DNA of 64,000 nucleotides from Symbiodinium kawagutii (GCA_009767595.1 VSDK01012844.1:521227-585226); one strand, 5' to 3'; counted from the first letter of the stretch, positions 32,823 through 42,545 are shown. The notes: a model not told the origin generated them from the sequence alone. Numbers and translations are program-made.

Positions 32823-33007
32823 CATATCTGTTGTGTGTAATATATCATCAATGTGCTAGGAAGATCGCTCAGCAGAAATTCGACGCTGTTCATTTGTGCA
32901 CAAACTATGGCACGAAGAAGGGTTGGTTTGTAGACAGCCTGCAAGTCTGTGCGGGGCGACAAATCATCCAGCCAAGGGGACAGCAATGTTGCCATCCGCT
33001 CTCAGCC

Positions 33008-34771
33008 ATGTTGGCACAAGCACCTGGGAATTCGCTTCGGGGCTTGCGCCGCGGCGCTCAGAAAGCCATGACAGGGGATTTGTTGGGTGAGACATCCAGC
33101 CGCGTTTCCGGATCCATTGAGAGTAGCTACACCAGTCGAATTTCCGCCTGTGCCAAGGCACATCGATGGCAAGATGCATGTAGCATCCTGGATGGACTGC
33201 CCAAGAACAAGATATCTCCCAACACAATTCTGTACAATGCTACTATCAATGCCTGCGACAAGGCAGGTCAGTGGCAGCATGCGTTGAACTTGTTTCAGGC
33301 AATGCCTGAAGCTGCTATAAGGAGGGATGAAATCAGCTACAATGGAGTCCTAAGTGCTCTTGGGAGGGGAGGTCAGTGGCAGGAAGCGGTGTACCTCTTT
33401 CAATCAATGTCAGCAGAAGTTCAGGCAAACATCATCAGCTACAACGTGATTATCAATGCCTGTTCCAAGTCAGCTGAATGGGAACGGGCTTTGATCCTGT
33501 TTGATGCCATGCCCGAAGCCAACCTACTTCATGATGTGTTTAGCTACGCTACAGTCCTGGGTGCTTATGACAGTGGTGGTAAGTGGCAGCAAGCACTACA
33601 CTGTTTTACCAACATGCTTAGAGCTCGTGTCAGGGCAAACACTGCAATATCCAATGCCACCTTGAATGCTTGCGGAAAGAATAGTGCATGGGAGCAAGCT
33701 CTGCACTTTTTTTCAGAAATGCAGCATTCTAATGTACGTCATGATGTCATTAGCTACAACACAATCATCAGCGCTTGTGAGAAGGGAGCAGACTGGCATC
33801 ATGCATTGAACTTGTTTGAGTCTATTTCCAAAGCAAACATCCAGCCCGATACTACCAGCCACAATGCTACAATCAGCGCTTTTGAAAAATGCGGCCAGTG
33901 GGAGCGAGCTATCAATTTGTTTCAGTTGATGCTCCATAGCAATTCCAAGCCTAATCGGTTCACTTACAGTGCTGCAATCAGTGCTTGCGAAAAGCTGGGG
34001 CAATGGCAGCATGCTGTAGCTTTGCTGGAGCAAATTCCACGGGCCAAGGTTGAGCTTGAGCTCATTGTCTACAACTCAGCCATCAGTGCTTGCGGAAAAA
34101 GCGCTAAGTGGCGGCAGGCATTGCTTTTGTTTGCTCAGTTATTTGACGACAACATTCAACGGGATGTCATTACATACAACGCTGCAATCAGTGCATGTGA
34201 GAAGGGAGGTCAATGGCAGCATGCGTTGAACTTTTTTGAGTCGATCCTTATCTCTCGACTGAGGCATGACGTCATTAGCTATAGTGCCACTATCAGTGCC
34301 TGCGAACGGGGGGAAAAATGGCAGAAAGCCACGTGTTTGTTGGAGGAAATGGAAAACACAGCAGTGAAGCTGGATCTCATCGCGTGGAACGTGGCGATCA
34401 GTGCATGTAAGGCAGGAAATCAATGGCAACTGGCTTTGGGTTGTGTTGATGCCATGCGCAAGGCATCAATTCAACCAAACACGGTCAGCTACAATTCAGC
34501 CATGAGTGCTTGTGATGGTGAATGGCATTTGGCTGTGAGTTTGTTGGCAGAGATGATTGAATCATCGGTCAGGTGTGATGCCATCAGCTACAACACCATG
34601 ATCAACTCGTGCCAGCGGTGTGATCAGTGGCAACGAGCTCTAGAGCTGTTTGAGTTCATGCCTAAGCTTCAACTCAAACATAGCAGTGTGACTCAAAATG
34701 CCATCGTTAGTGCTTATCGGAAGGGTGGTCAACAATGGCAATGGCAACAGAAATTCAGCGCGAAAAGATGA
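33008..34771 (+). CDS. pentatricopeptide repeat (PPR) protein, P-class, about 16 repeats
   Basis: PPR proteins bind single-stranded RNA, usually in plastids or mitochondria (family knowledge). Start: the frame is open from 32831, but the first true ATG is 33008, giving 587 residues; TGA ends it at 34771. After a 40-residue leader rich in Ala, Gly, Arg and Gln, about 16 repeats of 35 residues run to the end, with the core Y-N-x-x-I-S-A-C-x-K-x-x-Q-W-Q-x-A-L. Examples are SYNTIISACEKGADWHHAL and TYNAAISACEKGGQWQHAL. Several repeats are imperfect: one is shorter (SAMSACDGEWHLAVSLL) and the last is truncated. No DYW, E or SMR tail is present. There are no introns, unlike the flanking genes, as would follow from retroposition. 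A second PPR gene follows 1.2 kb downstream. Organelle targeting is plausible but not shown. Confidence 0.93.
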   Translation: MLAQAPGNSLRGLRRGAQKAMTGDLLGETSSRVSGSIESSYTSRISACAKAHRWQDACSILDGLPKNKISPNTILYNATINACDKAGQWQHALNLFQAMPEAAIRRDEISYNGVLSALGRGGQWQEAVYLFQSMSAEVQANIISYNVIINACSKSAEWERALILFDAMPEANLLHDVFSYATVLGAYDSGGKWQQALHCFTNMLRARVRANTAISNATLNACGKNSAWEQALHFFSEMQHSNVRHDVISYNTIISACEKGADWHHALNLFESISKANIQPDTTSHNATISAFEKCGQWERAINLFQLMLHSNSKPNRFTYSAAISACEKLGQWQHAVALLEQIPRAKVELELIVYNSAISACGKSAKWRQALLLFAQLFDDNIQRDVITYNAAISACEKGGQWQHALNFFESILISRLRHDVISYSATISACERGEKWQKATCLLEEMENTAVKLDLIAWNVAISACKAGNQWQLALGCVDAMRKASIQPNTVSYNSAMSACDGEWHLAVSLLAEMIESSVRCDAISYNTMINSCQRCDQWQRALELFEFMPKLQLKHSSVTQNAIVSAYRKGGQQWQWQQKFSAKR

Positions 34772-35928
34772 GTTGCACCTGGTGACTGTTCAAGTAGGAT
34801 GGAATTGTATTGTAGTGCAAACGCGCAGACGCCTAAGATGGGACCAGCTTTAGGTAAGAAGGGATTGTTCTTGGACACTTTGAGTAAGGCTCGAAATTGA
34901 GGTTGCGGTGGGTTTGACCGATAACAACGTTTGGGCTGGAGAGGGTAATTCTGTGATCCGGAGTTTGGTAATGTGTTTTCGTAGGTCAGCATGCGTCGAG
35001 GTGTTTTCTGCAAGAGCTATGCGTATTTCCTTGTGTGTTTGACTGTGTTTGATGAAGAAGTAGTTTATTATTTTGCGCAAGTTCAAACGATCAACATATC
35101 TATACATGCACACATGACAGATATATGATATGCATACATGTGGTTGACAGTTTAGGGGTTAGTGAGTCACAGGCATGCCAAACACAAGTCATTTAGCAAC
35201 AAGGCTGATGAAATACCTAGGTTATTGTTACTTACTATATATGTCCCCCCAGCCATCTTTCATGCAGGTATTTGAAGCAACAAAAAACAACAATTAGTGT
35301 CAATCCATGTGCAACATGCTTTGTTGATTGCCATCACTGTCAACCATTATTTCATTCTCACTGGGTTTGGTTGGGGTTGATGCGAAAATCTACAGCAAAC
35401 CCCAAAATTGGTATGAGAGAGCAGAGGCGTAACGTGACATGAGGCTGGTACCCGCTGTCTTCATCAAGCTGAACAAATCATCATGACCTTAGATTTCAAG
35501 CCACAGTATTGCAATCTACATGGTGGTGAAATCGTAGTGAAATGGTGATTAGCTGGGGGTTAATGAGGAATTTGGTTAGTAACTGATAATGATGGTGAAG
35601 AATTTATGATTGATGGTGGTTGGTCGGGGCTAAGAGTTATTGGTTTCCCTTGCACTAATAAAGGAATGTGTTGATTTCGGGTCCCGTGAACTCTTTTCCT
35701 TGAGCATTGATATTGTTGAGGAAGAAGCGCTTGTATTGGAACCAGGAGATAATGGCACACTACAACCAGCGGTGCGAGGCGACCTAATGATGTTCACATA
35801 GGCGTTTTACACACTGAAATTCCGTGGGTTGCTGCTATACAGCTGATGATTTAACCATCTTCTGGTGACTTGAGCTGCTTTCGTCAACCTGCCACGTGCC
35901 GTTGCAAGCGTGGCACAATACGGTAGCA
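34772..35928. other. spacer between the two PPR genes
   Basis: No coding island. Two minus frames (34729-35113) overlap each other but have no support. It has few family A-E elements, unlike the DNA outside the PPR pair. A spliced-leader acceptor for the second gene is expected here (dinoflagellate mRNAs are trans-spliced) but could not be fixed among many AGs. Confidence 0.4.
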
Positions 35929-37299
35929 ATGCTGTATCGACCCCGAGCTCTTGCTCCGATGTTGCCTGAGTTGATTTCCACCCGTGGGAAGAATGTGGCT
36001 GAAGTGTTGGAAGCTGTAGCCCATGGAGGCCTCAACGAAATCAACGAAGATGATGCCGTGACTGCAATTTCGGCCTGTGCCCAGTGGAAGCTTTGGCAAC
36101 GTGCCTGCCATCTTTTCAGACTGATGCCTAAGATGGGTCTTTTTCGCAGCCTCCGTGTGTTTAATGCCACCATGAGCGCATGTGATAAAGCAAGCCAATG
36201 GCAACTGGCCCTCAAACTCTTTGAGGTAAGGTCAAGAGGGAACTTTCAACCTGACATCGTGAGCTACAATGCATTGATCAACGCATTCGGTAAGGGAAAT
36301 CTATGGCAGCACGCCATAGGAGTGCTGGATTCCATGGCCTCTGCACGGATCCAGCGTAGGGTTACCAGTTACAACTCACTCATCAGTGCAATGGAGAAGT
36401 CAGGCCAGTGGAAGCATGCGCTGGGTGTGTTTGCGGCTGCTGCCGAAAATGGTGTCCAACCTCGGGTTACAACCTTCAACGCTACCATCAGTGCATGCGA
36501 GAAGGGTGGAGAATGGCAAAGAGCATTGAGTTTCTTCGAAGCTTTGCCAAAGTCCAAGCTTCGACCAGATAGGATCAGCTACAATGCCACCATCAGTGCT
36601 TGCGAACGCTGTGGGCAATGGCCTCAAGCGCTGCACCTCTTTGAGTCAATGCCCCAGGCCACAGTGGCTTGTGACACCATCACCTGGAACTCGATAATCA
36701 GTGCCAGTGGCAAGGGAAGTCAATGGGAACTGGCATTGAATTTGTTTAGTTTGATGCCAGCGAGGCATGCCCATCCTAACATCATCAGTACCAATGCAGC
36801 CATTTCTGCTTGTGGAAGTAACGCTCAATGGCAACAAGCTGTGAGTTTACTTCATTCAATGGAAATGTTTGAGTTGGTTCCAGATGTCGTTAGCTACACA
36901 GCATGCATCAGCGCTTGCGAACAGCTTGGCCAATGGACCACCGCCTCAGCGTTGCTTCTGGCAATGCCAGGTGCGAATCTTCAGCCGAACGTACTCAGCT
37001 GCAGTGCAGCCATCAGTGCATGTGAGAAAGGTGGACAATGGCAAGCAGCATTGAGTTTGTTCGAAGTGATGCTGACATGGAAGGTGCTTCCCGGGCTTGT
37101 AACCTACAATGCCACAATGATGGCATGCGGGAAGAGCTTTCAATGGAAGCAGGTGCTACGTTTCTTTGAAGACATGTCCAAGGCAACAGTTCCGCCAGAT
37201 CCCCTCACATATCAAGCAGCAAGTCGTGCTTGTGAGCAGAGTGGCCAATGGCATTTAAGACTCGAAGTGGACAAAGTCCGTGTAAAAAGGACCCCGTAG
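35929..37299 (+). CDS. pentatricopeptide repeat (PPR) protein, P-class, about 12 repeats
   Basis: Same family and orientation as the gene at 33008. The frame opens at 35896 with GTG; the first ATG is 35929, giving 456 residues and a stop at 37297-37299. The N-terminal 30 residues (MLYRPRALAPMLPELIST) contain basic and hydroxylated residues and few acids, which would suit an organelle-targeting leader (inference). About 12 repeats of 35 residues follow, for example SYNATISACERCGQWPQAL and CSAAISACEKGGQWQAAL; the last is degenerate and ends in a basic tail (KVRVKRTP). No catalytic tail domain. Intronless. The two genes differ in repeat number and in most residues outside the core, so they are not a recent tandem copy. 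Confidence 0.92.
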   Translation: MLYRPRALAPMLPELISTRGKNVAEVLEAVAHGGLNEINEDDAVTAISACAQWKLWQRACHLFRLMPKMGLFRSLRVFNATMSACDKASQWQLALKLFEVRSRGNFQPDIVSYNALINAFGKGNLWQHAIGVLDSMASARIQRRVTSYNSLISAMEKSGQWKHALGVFAAAAENGVQPRVTTFNATISACEKGGEWQRALSFFEALPKSKLRPDRISYNATISACERCGQWPQALHLFESMPQATVACDTITWNSIISASGKGSQWELALNLFSLMPARHAHPNIISTNAAISACGSNAQWQQAVSLLHSMEMFELVPDVVSYTACISACEQLGQWTTASALLLAMPGANLQPNVLSCSAAISACEKGGQWQAALSLFEVMLTWKVLPGLVTYNATMMACGKSFQWKQVLRFFEDMSKATVPPDPLTYQAASRACEQSGQWHLRLEVDKVRVKRTP

Positions 37300-37415
37300 G
37301 CCCAGGGGCACCTACTGTTACCTTAGATATGGCTGTGATGTCACATCACCTTAGGCCTTTCTGTTGAGCCGAAACCCAAGAAAAGCAGTTGGGCCTGCAC
37401 CATGGGAACCACCAG

Positions 37416-37514
37416 ATGCTTCTTGATCGGCCACCAGCCGAGGTCATGATTTCAGATCAACAGGCCGAAAGAATGCAGGAAAGGTCTGGCTTCAAAGTCC
37501 TCTCCACCTTGCAG
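37416..37514 (+). CDS. possible first exon of the gene after the PPR pair
   Basis: 33 whole codons from ATG 37416 (which also follows an AG) to a CAG|GTGGCA donor. Encodes MLLDRPPAEVMISDQQAE and RMQERSGFKVLSTLQ. Only 116 bp after the PPR stop codon. A helix-like, charged peptide with no recognised domain. Confidence 0.48.
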
Positions 37515-37518
37515 GTGG

Positions 37519-37845
37519 CAACCGCATGCCGCCCCAGAAATTGTGGTTGGGATGTTTGCAACGTCCAGGGATCTAGAAAACATCTCCATTGGTTTCAGAA
37601 GATACAGTGGGGGTTGCAAGATGTTAACTGCTTTCATTGAAAAAGCCATTCTTTTTTTTAGCTGGCCCCTGCAATCCATGAACCCGGCTGCTCTTTGCTA
37701 TGAACGGCGGCAGGTTGCAATTGGGCAAGACTTGGCAGCTGCTCTGAAAACATTGCTGCCTGACACCTCTGAACGCGCCGAAGCTGTTGGACCACCGGCT
37801 AAAAGGCAGAGATTGGAGGAGCCACCAGCAGCCATTGGGAGTCAG
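37519..37845 (+). CDS. exon(s) with a basic nuclear-localisation-like motif
   Basis: One frame is open to 37911. Two parts look coding: VVGMFATSRDLENISIGF near the start, and from about 37662 (after TTTTTTTTAG) MNPAALCYERRQVAIGQD, LAAALKTLLPDTSERAEA and GPPAKRQRLEEPPAAIG. A CAG|GTCAGG donor lies at 37845/37846. PPAKRQRLEE resembles a nuclear localisation signal (inference). Whether the first part is exon or intron is not clear. The ~2.1 kb tandem duplication begins inside the 3' end of this exon at 37828. Confidence 0.5.
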
Positions 37846-37995
37846 GTCAGGGACGTTACTATTCTCAGGGCAACTGGACTGAGACTTACCCATTCAATCG
37901 GATCCCTTTGACTGCTTGTTCCCATGCCATACCCGACGACAATTGGTAAATGAACATCCGTTTGTGCTACATGGATCCTGTTTGATGAGAGGGTT

Positions 37996-38628
37996 TCATT
38001 TGAAGCGTGGCGTGGGGCTTGCAGGAAGACAGACAGGAACAAATTGAAGGCAATGCACCCGAAGAGGCTGGTCTGCCTGATCAGAGGTTTGTATGGCTTT
38101 GCTGTCCAAACGTTGCCCCATCCAGCTGGCCTTAGAAGGAGGAATATCCAAAATAGATTGATACTGCTGCTGATTCACGCCATGAGAAGCATTTGTGAAC
38201 TTGGAAAGTTTCTCCGCCCATATCTGTTGAATCCATTGCTGGTTCTTGACCACTACTTTCTCCCAAACTTGGCCTTGTTCACCCATCCCCAAGGCATGCT
38301 GGCAATAAGTTGTCATGGGTTGCCGAGCCTTAAGGAGCATTGAAGGTAAAAAATTCCAACGTTGGCAGCAAGAGTCCACCCATCACATAGGCCAGTGAAT
38401 TTGGCAAAGTTTGGTTCCCATGGTAACTTGTTGTCAATATATTTGGCCGTATTTTTCCGCTTTCCACGTGAAGAGGGCTGCATACCTGTGGAAGCTGCAT
38501 GTGAAACAACTGTGGGCCCTGATGCTGTGGCCCCTTTTGCGCGCCCAGGCCGTTACGGACGATGAGGGCTCTGCCCTTTACTGGAGTCTTGGTGGCACAT
38601 AGCTGCGGGACCGAGCAGGCTAGCAGCT
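37996..38628 (-). pseudogene. minus-strand frame in copy 1, broken by a frameshift
   Basis: Equivalent to the 40180-40815 frame in copy 2, but an extra A (CCTTAAGGAGC against CCTTAGGAGC) near 38331 shifts the frame. Otherwise the translation is nearly the same. If the frame is a real gene, copy 1 is a broken copy. Confidence 0.35.
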
Positions 38629-39393
38629 GTATTCACAAAGGCCGAGCCCAAGTGACTGGCATACTGTAAGCAATTTTTCCATAGCAAGGTGGCACGAAAA
38701 TTCTCTTGGCCTGGACGTTCGTTAACCAACCAAAGGTATAAGTAAGTTGGTATTATCAAGATGTAGCAATCAGGTGGCTGATCGAATCTGATCTGGCAAG
38801 GAAATGGCAACCACGACTGGCAAACCAGTGTTCATCATAGTGCATCAGAGCCTGTTAAAAACAAAATCGGAACATTATTGCAGGCCTAAAGCAGGGGTGG
38901 CCCAGGAAAATACAAGGCAGGCATTGCAAAGGACTTGTGGTAGGCCAGGCTGGCTGCAACAGCGCCATGAGACTGAGCAACAAACCTGGTTGTCATACAT
39001 GGGCACTTTGTGCCATAAGCTCTGCTTGTCAATTTTCACATCAACTCAAATTTGCCCGCGGCTTTCAACTTCACCCTGTTGGCGGAAAAGATCTCTATGC
39101 ATAATCCAACATATTTTTGTTGAATCTAAGTGCCTATGGTTCTCAAAATCCCTGGTTTAACATACAAACCAGTACCGATTGTTAAACCATGACTGATGAT
39201 TAAGCCATTATTGTTTGTTAAACCGTTACTGTCTTTTTTTATGCAGCCCTTGTTTTTTCCCAGTGATCCAGCTCGGCGGAACGAGCCAAGCACCTGAGGC
39301 CGCCGTTGAGCGAAGATGCAGGGCAGGAACAAGAGGAGTAGGGCTTGGTGGCCACCGGTGTCTTCAGTGGACAGGAAGGCGAACCGGCTCCCT

Positions 39394-39577
39394 TTGGTTT
39401 GGTGGTTTTAAACATGTGTTACCCATGGTTAATAGTAATAGGGGATCATAAGCAACAATAAACAGTAATGGTCAAACAACTGCTGGTTGGTGGTTTTATG
39501 TTTTTATTTTCATCAGTAATTATTAACAAATGGTTGGTTGACTCATATTTTTCTTAGGGGTTGAAACCACCAACCAG
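39394..39577. mobile_element. family B insertion with 4-bp target duplication
   Basis: Present in copy 1 of the tandem duplication, absent from copy 2. CCCT (39390-39393 and 39578-39581) flanks it; copy 2 has GGCTCCCTGGTTCGATG with one CCCT (41606-41609). The insert is 184 bp, starts TTGGTTTGGTGGTTTTAAAC and ends TTGAAACCACCAACCAG. A second left end (CTGGTTGGTGGTTTTATG) lies inside at 39482, so it may be a double or nested element. Confidence 0.85.
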
Positions 39578-39683
39578 CCCTGGTTCGATGCCAGCTATGC
39601 AAAAAGCAGGTGTTGCAACATATTGTGATCTCGCCAGAGTTCTTTTTGTTCCTCCAGCTGGTTGAAATTGAAAACCCAACCCA

Positions 39684-39944
39684 ATGTCTTCAACAATTGC
39701 AAAACAAATCAGGGCCTTTGCCGTTTGCGTGCCCCATGCTAACGTCATTCACTTTCACAATGTTTTCACTTCCAGAAGGGTACCGAACATGGCAGGGACA
39801 CAGTTGCTAGAAGTCATGGGAAGGTTTTGCCACCTGATTTGTGTAGCTGCCGCCGACCACTTTATGACTGTGTCCCCACTTGCCCATCAATGGCGCGATC
39901 TAAAGGCCGTTGACTTTAGCGATCGTTTGTTTCGATCACTGTGA
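39684..39944 (+). CDS. possible exon with weak F-box-like sequence
   Basis: Open for 86 codons to TGA at 39942-39944. Contains IHFHNVFTSRRVPNMAG, TQLLEVMGRFCHLICVAA and PLAHQWRDLKAVDFSDRL. The W-R-D-L-x-x-V-D-F-S pattern after a helical stretch recalls the end of an F-box followed by a leucine-rich repeat, a resemblance only. In copy 2 the same region (41713-41960) has an extra T that shifts the frame, but the downstream PVAHQWRDLKAIDFSDHL is kept in another frame. Confidence 0.35.
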   Translation: MSSTIAKQIRAFAVCVPHANVIHFHNVFTSRRVPNMAGTQLLEVMGRFCHLICVAAADHFMTVSPLAHQWRDLKAVDFSDRLFRSL

Positions 39945-40014
39945 TGTGACTTCTCTAATTGCAAAATATCTCTAAGCAAGTGGTACACTACACCTACACT
40001 ACAGCGGTCCACTG

Positions 40015-42036
40015 GCAGCCATTGGGAGTCAGGTCAGGGACGTTACTATTCTCAGGGCAACTGGACTGAGACTTACCCATTCAATCGGATCCCTTTGACT
40101 GCTTGTTCCCATGCCATACCCGACGACAATTGGTAAATGAACATCCGTTTGTGCTACATGTTTTTTTGATGAGAGGGTTTCATTTGAAGCGTGGCGTGGG
40201 GCTTGCAGGAAGACAGACAGGAACAAATTGACGGCAATGCACCCGAAGAGGCTGGTCTGCCTGATCAGAGGTTTGTATGGCTTTGCTGTCCAAACGTTGC
40301 CCCATCCAGCTGGCCTTAGAAGGAGGAATATCCAAAATAGATTGATACTGCTGCTGATTCACGCCATGAGAAGCATTTGTGAACTTGGAAAGTTTCTCCG
40401 CCCATATCTGTTGAATCCATTGCTGGTTCTTGACCACTACTTTCTCCCAAACTTGGCCTTGTTCACCCATCCCCAAGGCATGCTGGCAATAAGTTGTCAT
40501 GGGTTGCCGAGCCTTAGGAGCATTGAAGGTAAGAAATTCCAACGTTGGCAGCAAGAGTCCACCCATCACATAGGCCAGTGAATTTGGCAAAGTTTGGTTC
40601 CCATGGTAACTTGTTGTCAATATATTTGGCCGTATTTTTCCGCTTTCCACGTGAAGAGGGCTGCATACCTGTGGAAGCTGCATGTGAAACAACTGTGGGC
40701 CCTGATGCTGTGGCCCGTTTTGCGCGCCCAGGCCGTTACGGACGATGAGGGCTCTGCCCTTTACTGGAGTCTTGGTGGCACATAGCTGCGGGACCGAGCA
40801 GGCTAGCGGCTGTATTCACAAAGGCCGAGCCCAAGTGACTGGCATACTGTAAGCAATTTTTCCATAGCAAGGTGGCACGAAAATTCTCTTGGCCTGGACG
40901 TTCGTTAACCAACCAAAGGTATAAGTAAATTGGTATTATCAAGATGTAGCAATCAGGTGGCTGATCGAATCTGATCTGGCAAGGAAATGGCAACCACGAC
41001 TGGCAAACCAGTGTTCATCATAGTGCATCAGAGCCTGTTAGAAACATTAGGAACATTATTGCAGGCCTCAAGCAGGGATGGTCCAGGGAAAATACAAGGC
41101 AGGCGTTGCAAAGGACTTGTGGTAGGCCAGGCTGGCTGCAACAGCGCCATGAGACTGAGCCACAAACCTCGTTGTTGGGCGCTCTTTGCTATAAGCTTTG
41201 CTTGTCAATTTTCACACCAACTCAGATTTGCCCGCGGCTTTAGTTGCCGGGAAAGATCTCCATGCATAATCCAACATGTTTTTGTGAATCTATTTACGTA
41301 AGGTTCTTTTCAAAATCCATGGTTTAACATGGTTTAACATATAAACTAGCAATGATTGTTAAACCATGACTGATGATTAAGCCATTATTGATTGTTAAAC
41401 CGTTACTGTTTTTTTGTGCAGCCCTTGTTTTTTCCCAGTGATCCAGCTCGGCGGAACGAGCCAAGCACCGCCAAGTGCGGCGTTTTTCTGTCCAGCATTT
41501 TCTGGCTGAGGCCACCGCCGAGCGAAGACGCAGCGCAGTCAGAGGTGCAGGGCTTGGTGGCCACCGGTCTTCAGTGGACAGGAAGGCTCAGGTTCCATCA
41601 GGCTCCCTGGTTCGATGTCAGCTATGCAAAAAAAACTTGTTGCAACACGCTATGATCTCGTCAGAGGTGGGGCCTTGTTCCTCCAGCTGGTTGAAATTGA
41701 AAACCCAACCCAATGTCTTCAACAATTGCAACACAAATCAAGACCTTTGCCGTTTGCGTGCCCCATGCTGACGTTATTCACTTTCACAACGTTTTCACTT
41801 CCAGAAGGGTACCGAACATGGGAGGGACACAGTTGCTAGAAGTCATTGGAAGGTTTTTGCCACTCGATTCTTGTAGCTGCCAACGACCACTTTATGACTG
41901 CATCCCCAGTTGCACATCAATGGCGCGATCTAAAGGCCATTGACTTTAGCGATCATTTGTTTTGATCACTGTGACTTCTCTAAATGCAAACTTCTTTAGC
42001 AAGTGGTACACTACACCTACACTACCAACAGTGGTC
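40015..42036 (+). repeat. tandem duplication, copy 2 (2.02 kb)
   Basis: Second copy of 37828-40014. It ends in AGTGGTACACTACACCTACA followed by CTACCAACAGTGGTCC, where copy 1 has CTACAGCGGTCCACTG at the junction. It has no family B insertion. Confidence 0.95.
40180..40815 (-). CDS. minus-strand open frame of 212 codons in copy 2, unidentified
   Basis: The minus strand is open from 40815 to a stop at 40180. The first ATG (40692) gives 170 residues, including QVWEKVVVKNQQWIQQIW and AEKLSKFTNASHGVNQQQ. A second minus frame (40993-40736, with RATLLWKNCLQYASHLGS) overlaps its start and is conserved in both copies, so one original product may have been split by a frameshift. The + strand is also partly open. 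The two copies are too alike to use their conservation as proof of coding. No domain is recognised. Confidence 0.35.
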   Translation of the reverse strand: MQPLACSVPQLCATKTPVKGRALIVRNGLGAQNGPQHQGPQLFHMQLPQVCSPLHVESGKIRPNILTTSYHGNQTLPNSLAYVMGGLLLPTLEFLTFNAPKARQPMTTYCQHALGMGEQGQVWEKVVVKNQQWIQQIWAEKLSKFTNASHGVNQQQYQSILDIPPSKASWMGQRLDSKAIQTSDQADQPLRVHCRQFVPVCLPASPTPRFK

Positions 42037-42241
42037 CTAGTTTGGAATTTTCCTCGCTGCAGCCGTTGCCACTACTCCACTGGTGGTGCGAAATCCTGGG
42101 GCTGCCGTGGTCTCTCCATTTGCTGAGCCAGGACTCTGAAGCAGAAGAGGGGTCAGCTGATGCAGCAGGCGCTAGCAGGGCGGCGCGCGACCTTTTTTGG
42201 ATTTTTTTTGCAGCATCTATAAAGAGTTTCGTCAATTTATA
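42037..42241 (+). CDS. possible coding stretch after the duplication
   Basis: Open in one frame to a stop at about 42240 with LHLLSQDSEAEEGSADAA and GASRAARDLFWIFFAAS; a second frame (GIFLAAAVATTPLVVRN) is open over its first half. GC-rich. Which frame is used, if any, is unclear. Confidence 0.3.
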
Positions 42242-42388
42242 GTGTTGTCCTTTAGCATCCTTTTGCCATGTCAAATGTTTGATTAAATTTTGATTCATTC
42301 AAATGTTGGCGTTTTTTGCTGTGTTGAATTCCCGCGTTTCATTTCCATCATTGCTCCTTGTTCCATTAAAGCTTACCGATGAACCCAG

Positions 42389-42545
42389 AACCTCGGCTCG
42401 GCATCCCCGGGCCCCCCCGCCGCCCCCAACAACGCCCCCCGGCAGTGGCTGAAGATTTTCTGGGGCGAAGCGCGCTGGCAACGCACGCAGCTGCTGGGCG
42501 AGTTGGCCAGCAACTTGGTGCCGTTGGTGGGTGCCAACCCGGGGC
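42389..42545 (+). CDS. GC-rich exon of an unidentified gene
   Basis: AG at 42387-42388 (AACCCAG) and a GT at 42546-42547. The best frame has a Pro/Ala leader (SPGPPAAPNNAPRQW) then a helix-like part, LKIFWGEARWQRTQLLGE and LASNLVPLVGANPG. Another frame opens with ATG at 42379 (MNPEPRLGIPG) but looks less protein-like. Strong GC contrast with the flanks. Confidence 0.52.

Larger units (their letters stand above)
37828..40014 (+). repeat. tandem duplication, copy 1 (2.19 kb)
   Basis: Begins GCAGCCATTGGGAGTCAGG and is followed at 40015 by a second copy with the same start. The copies are nearly identical over the first ~1.2 kb and more diverged after that. Copy 1 has a 184-bp family B insertion (39394-39577), lacks about 34 bp near 39290 that copy 2 has, and carries a one-base insertion near 38331. 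Confidence 0.95.

Noticed and set aside
32831..33007. N-terminal extension of PPR protein 1 by 59 residues
   Set aside because: The frame is open but has no ATG; it begins at TTG right after a family A element. A spliced upstream start codon cannot be excluded.
35896..35928. GTG start for PPR protein 2
   Set aside because: An ATG lies 33 bases downstream, and eukaryotic nuclear genes rarely start at GTG.
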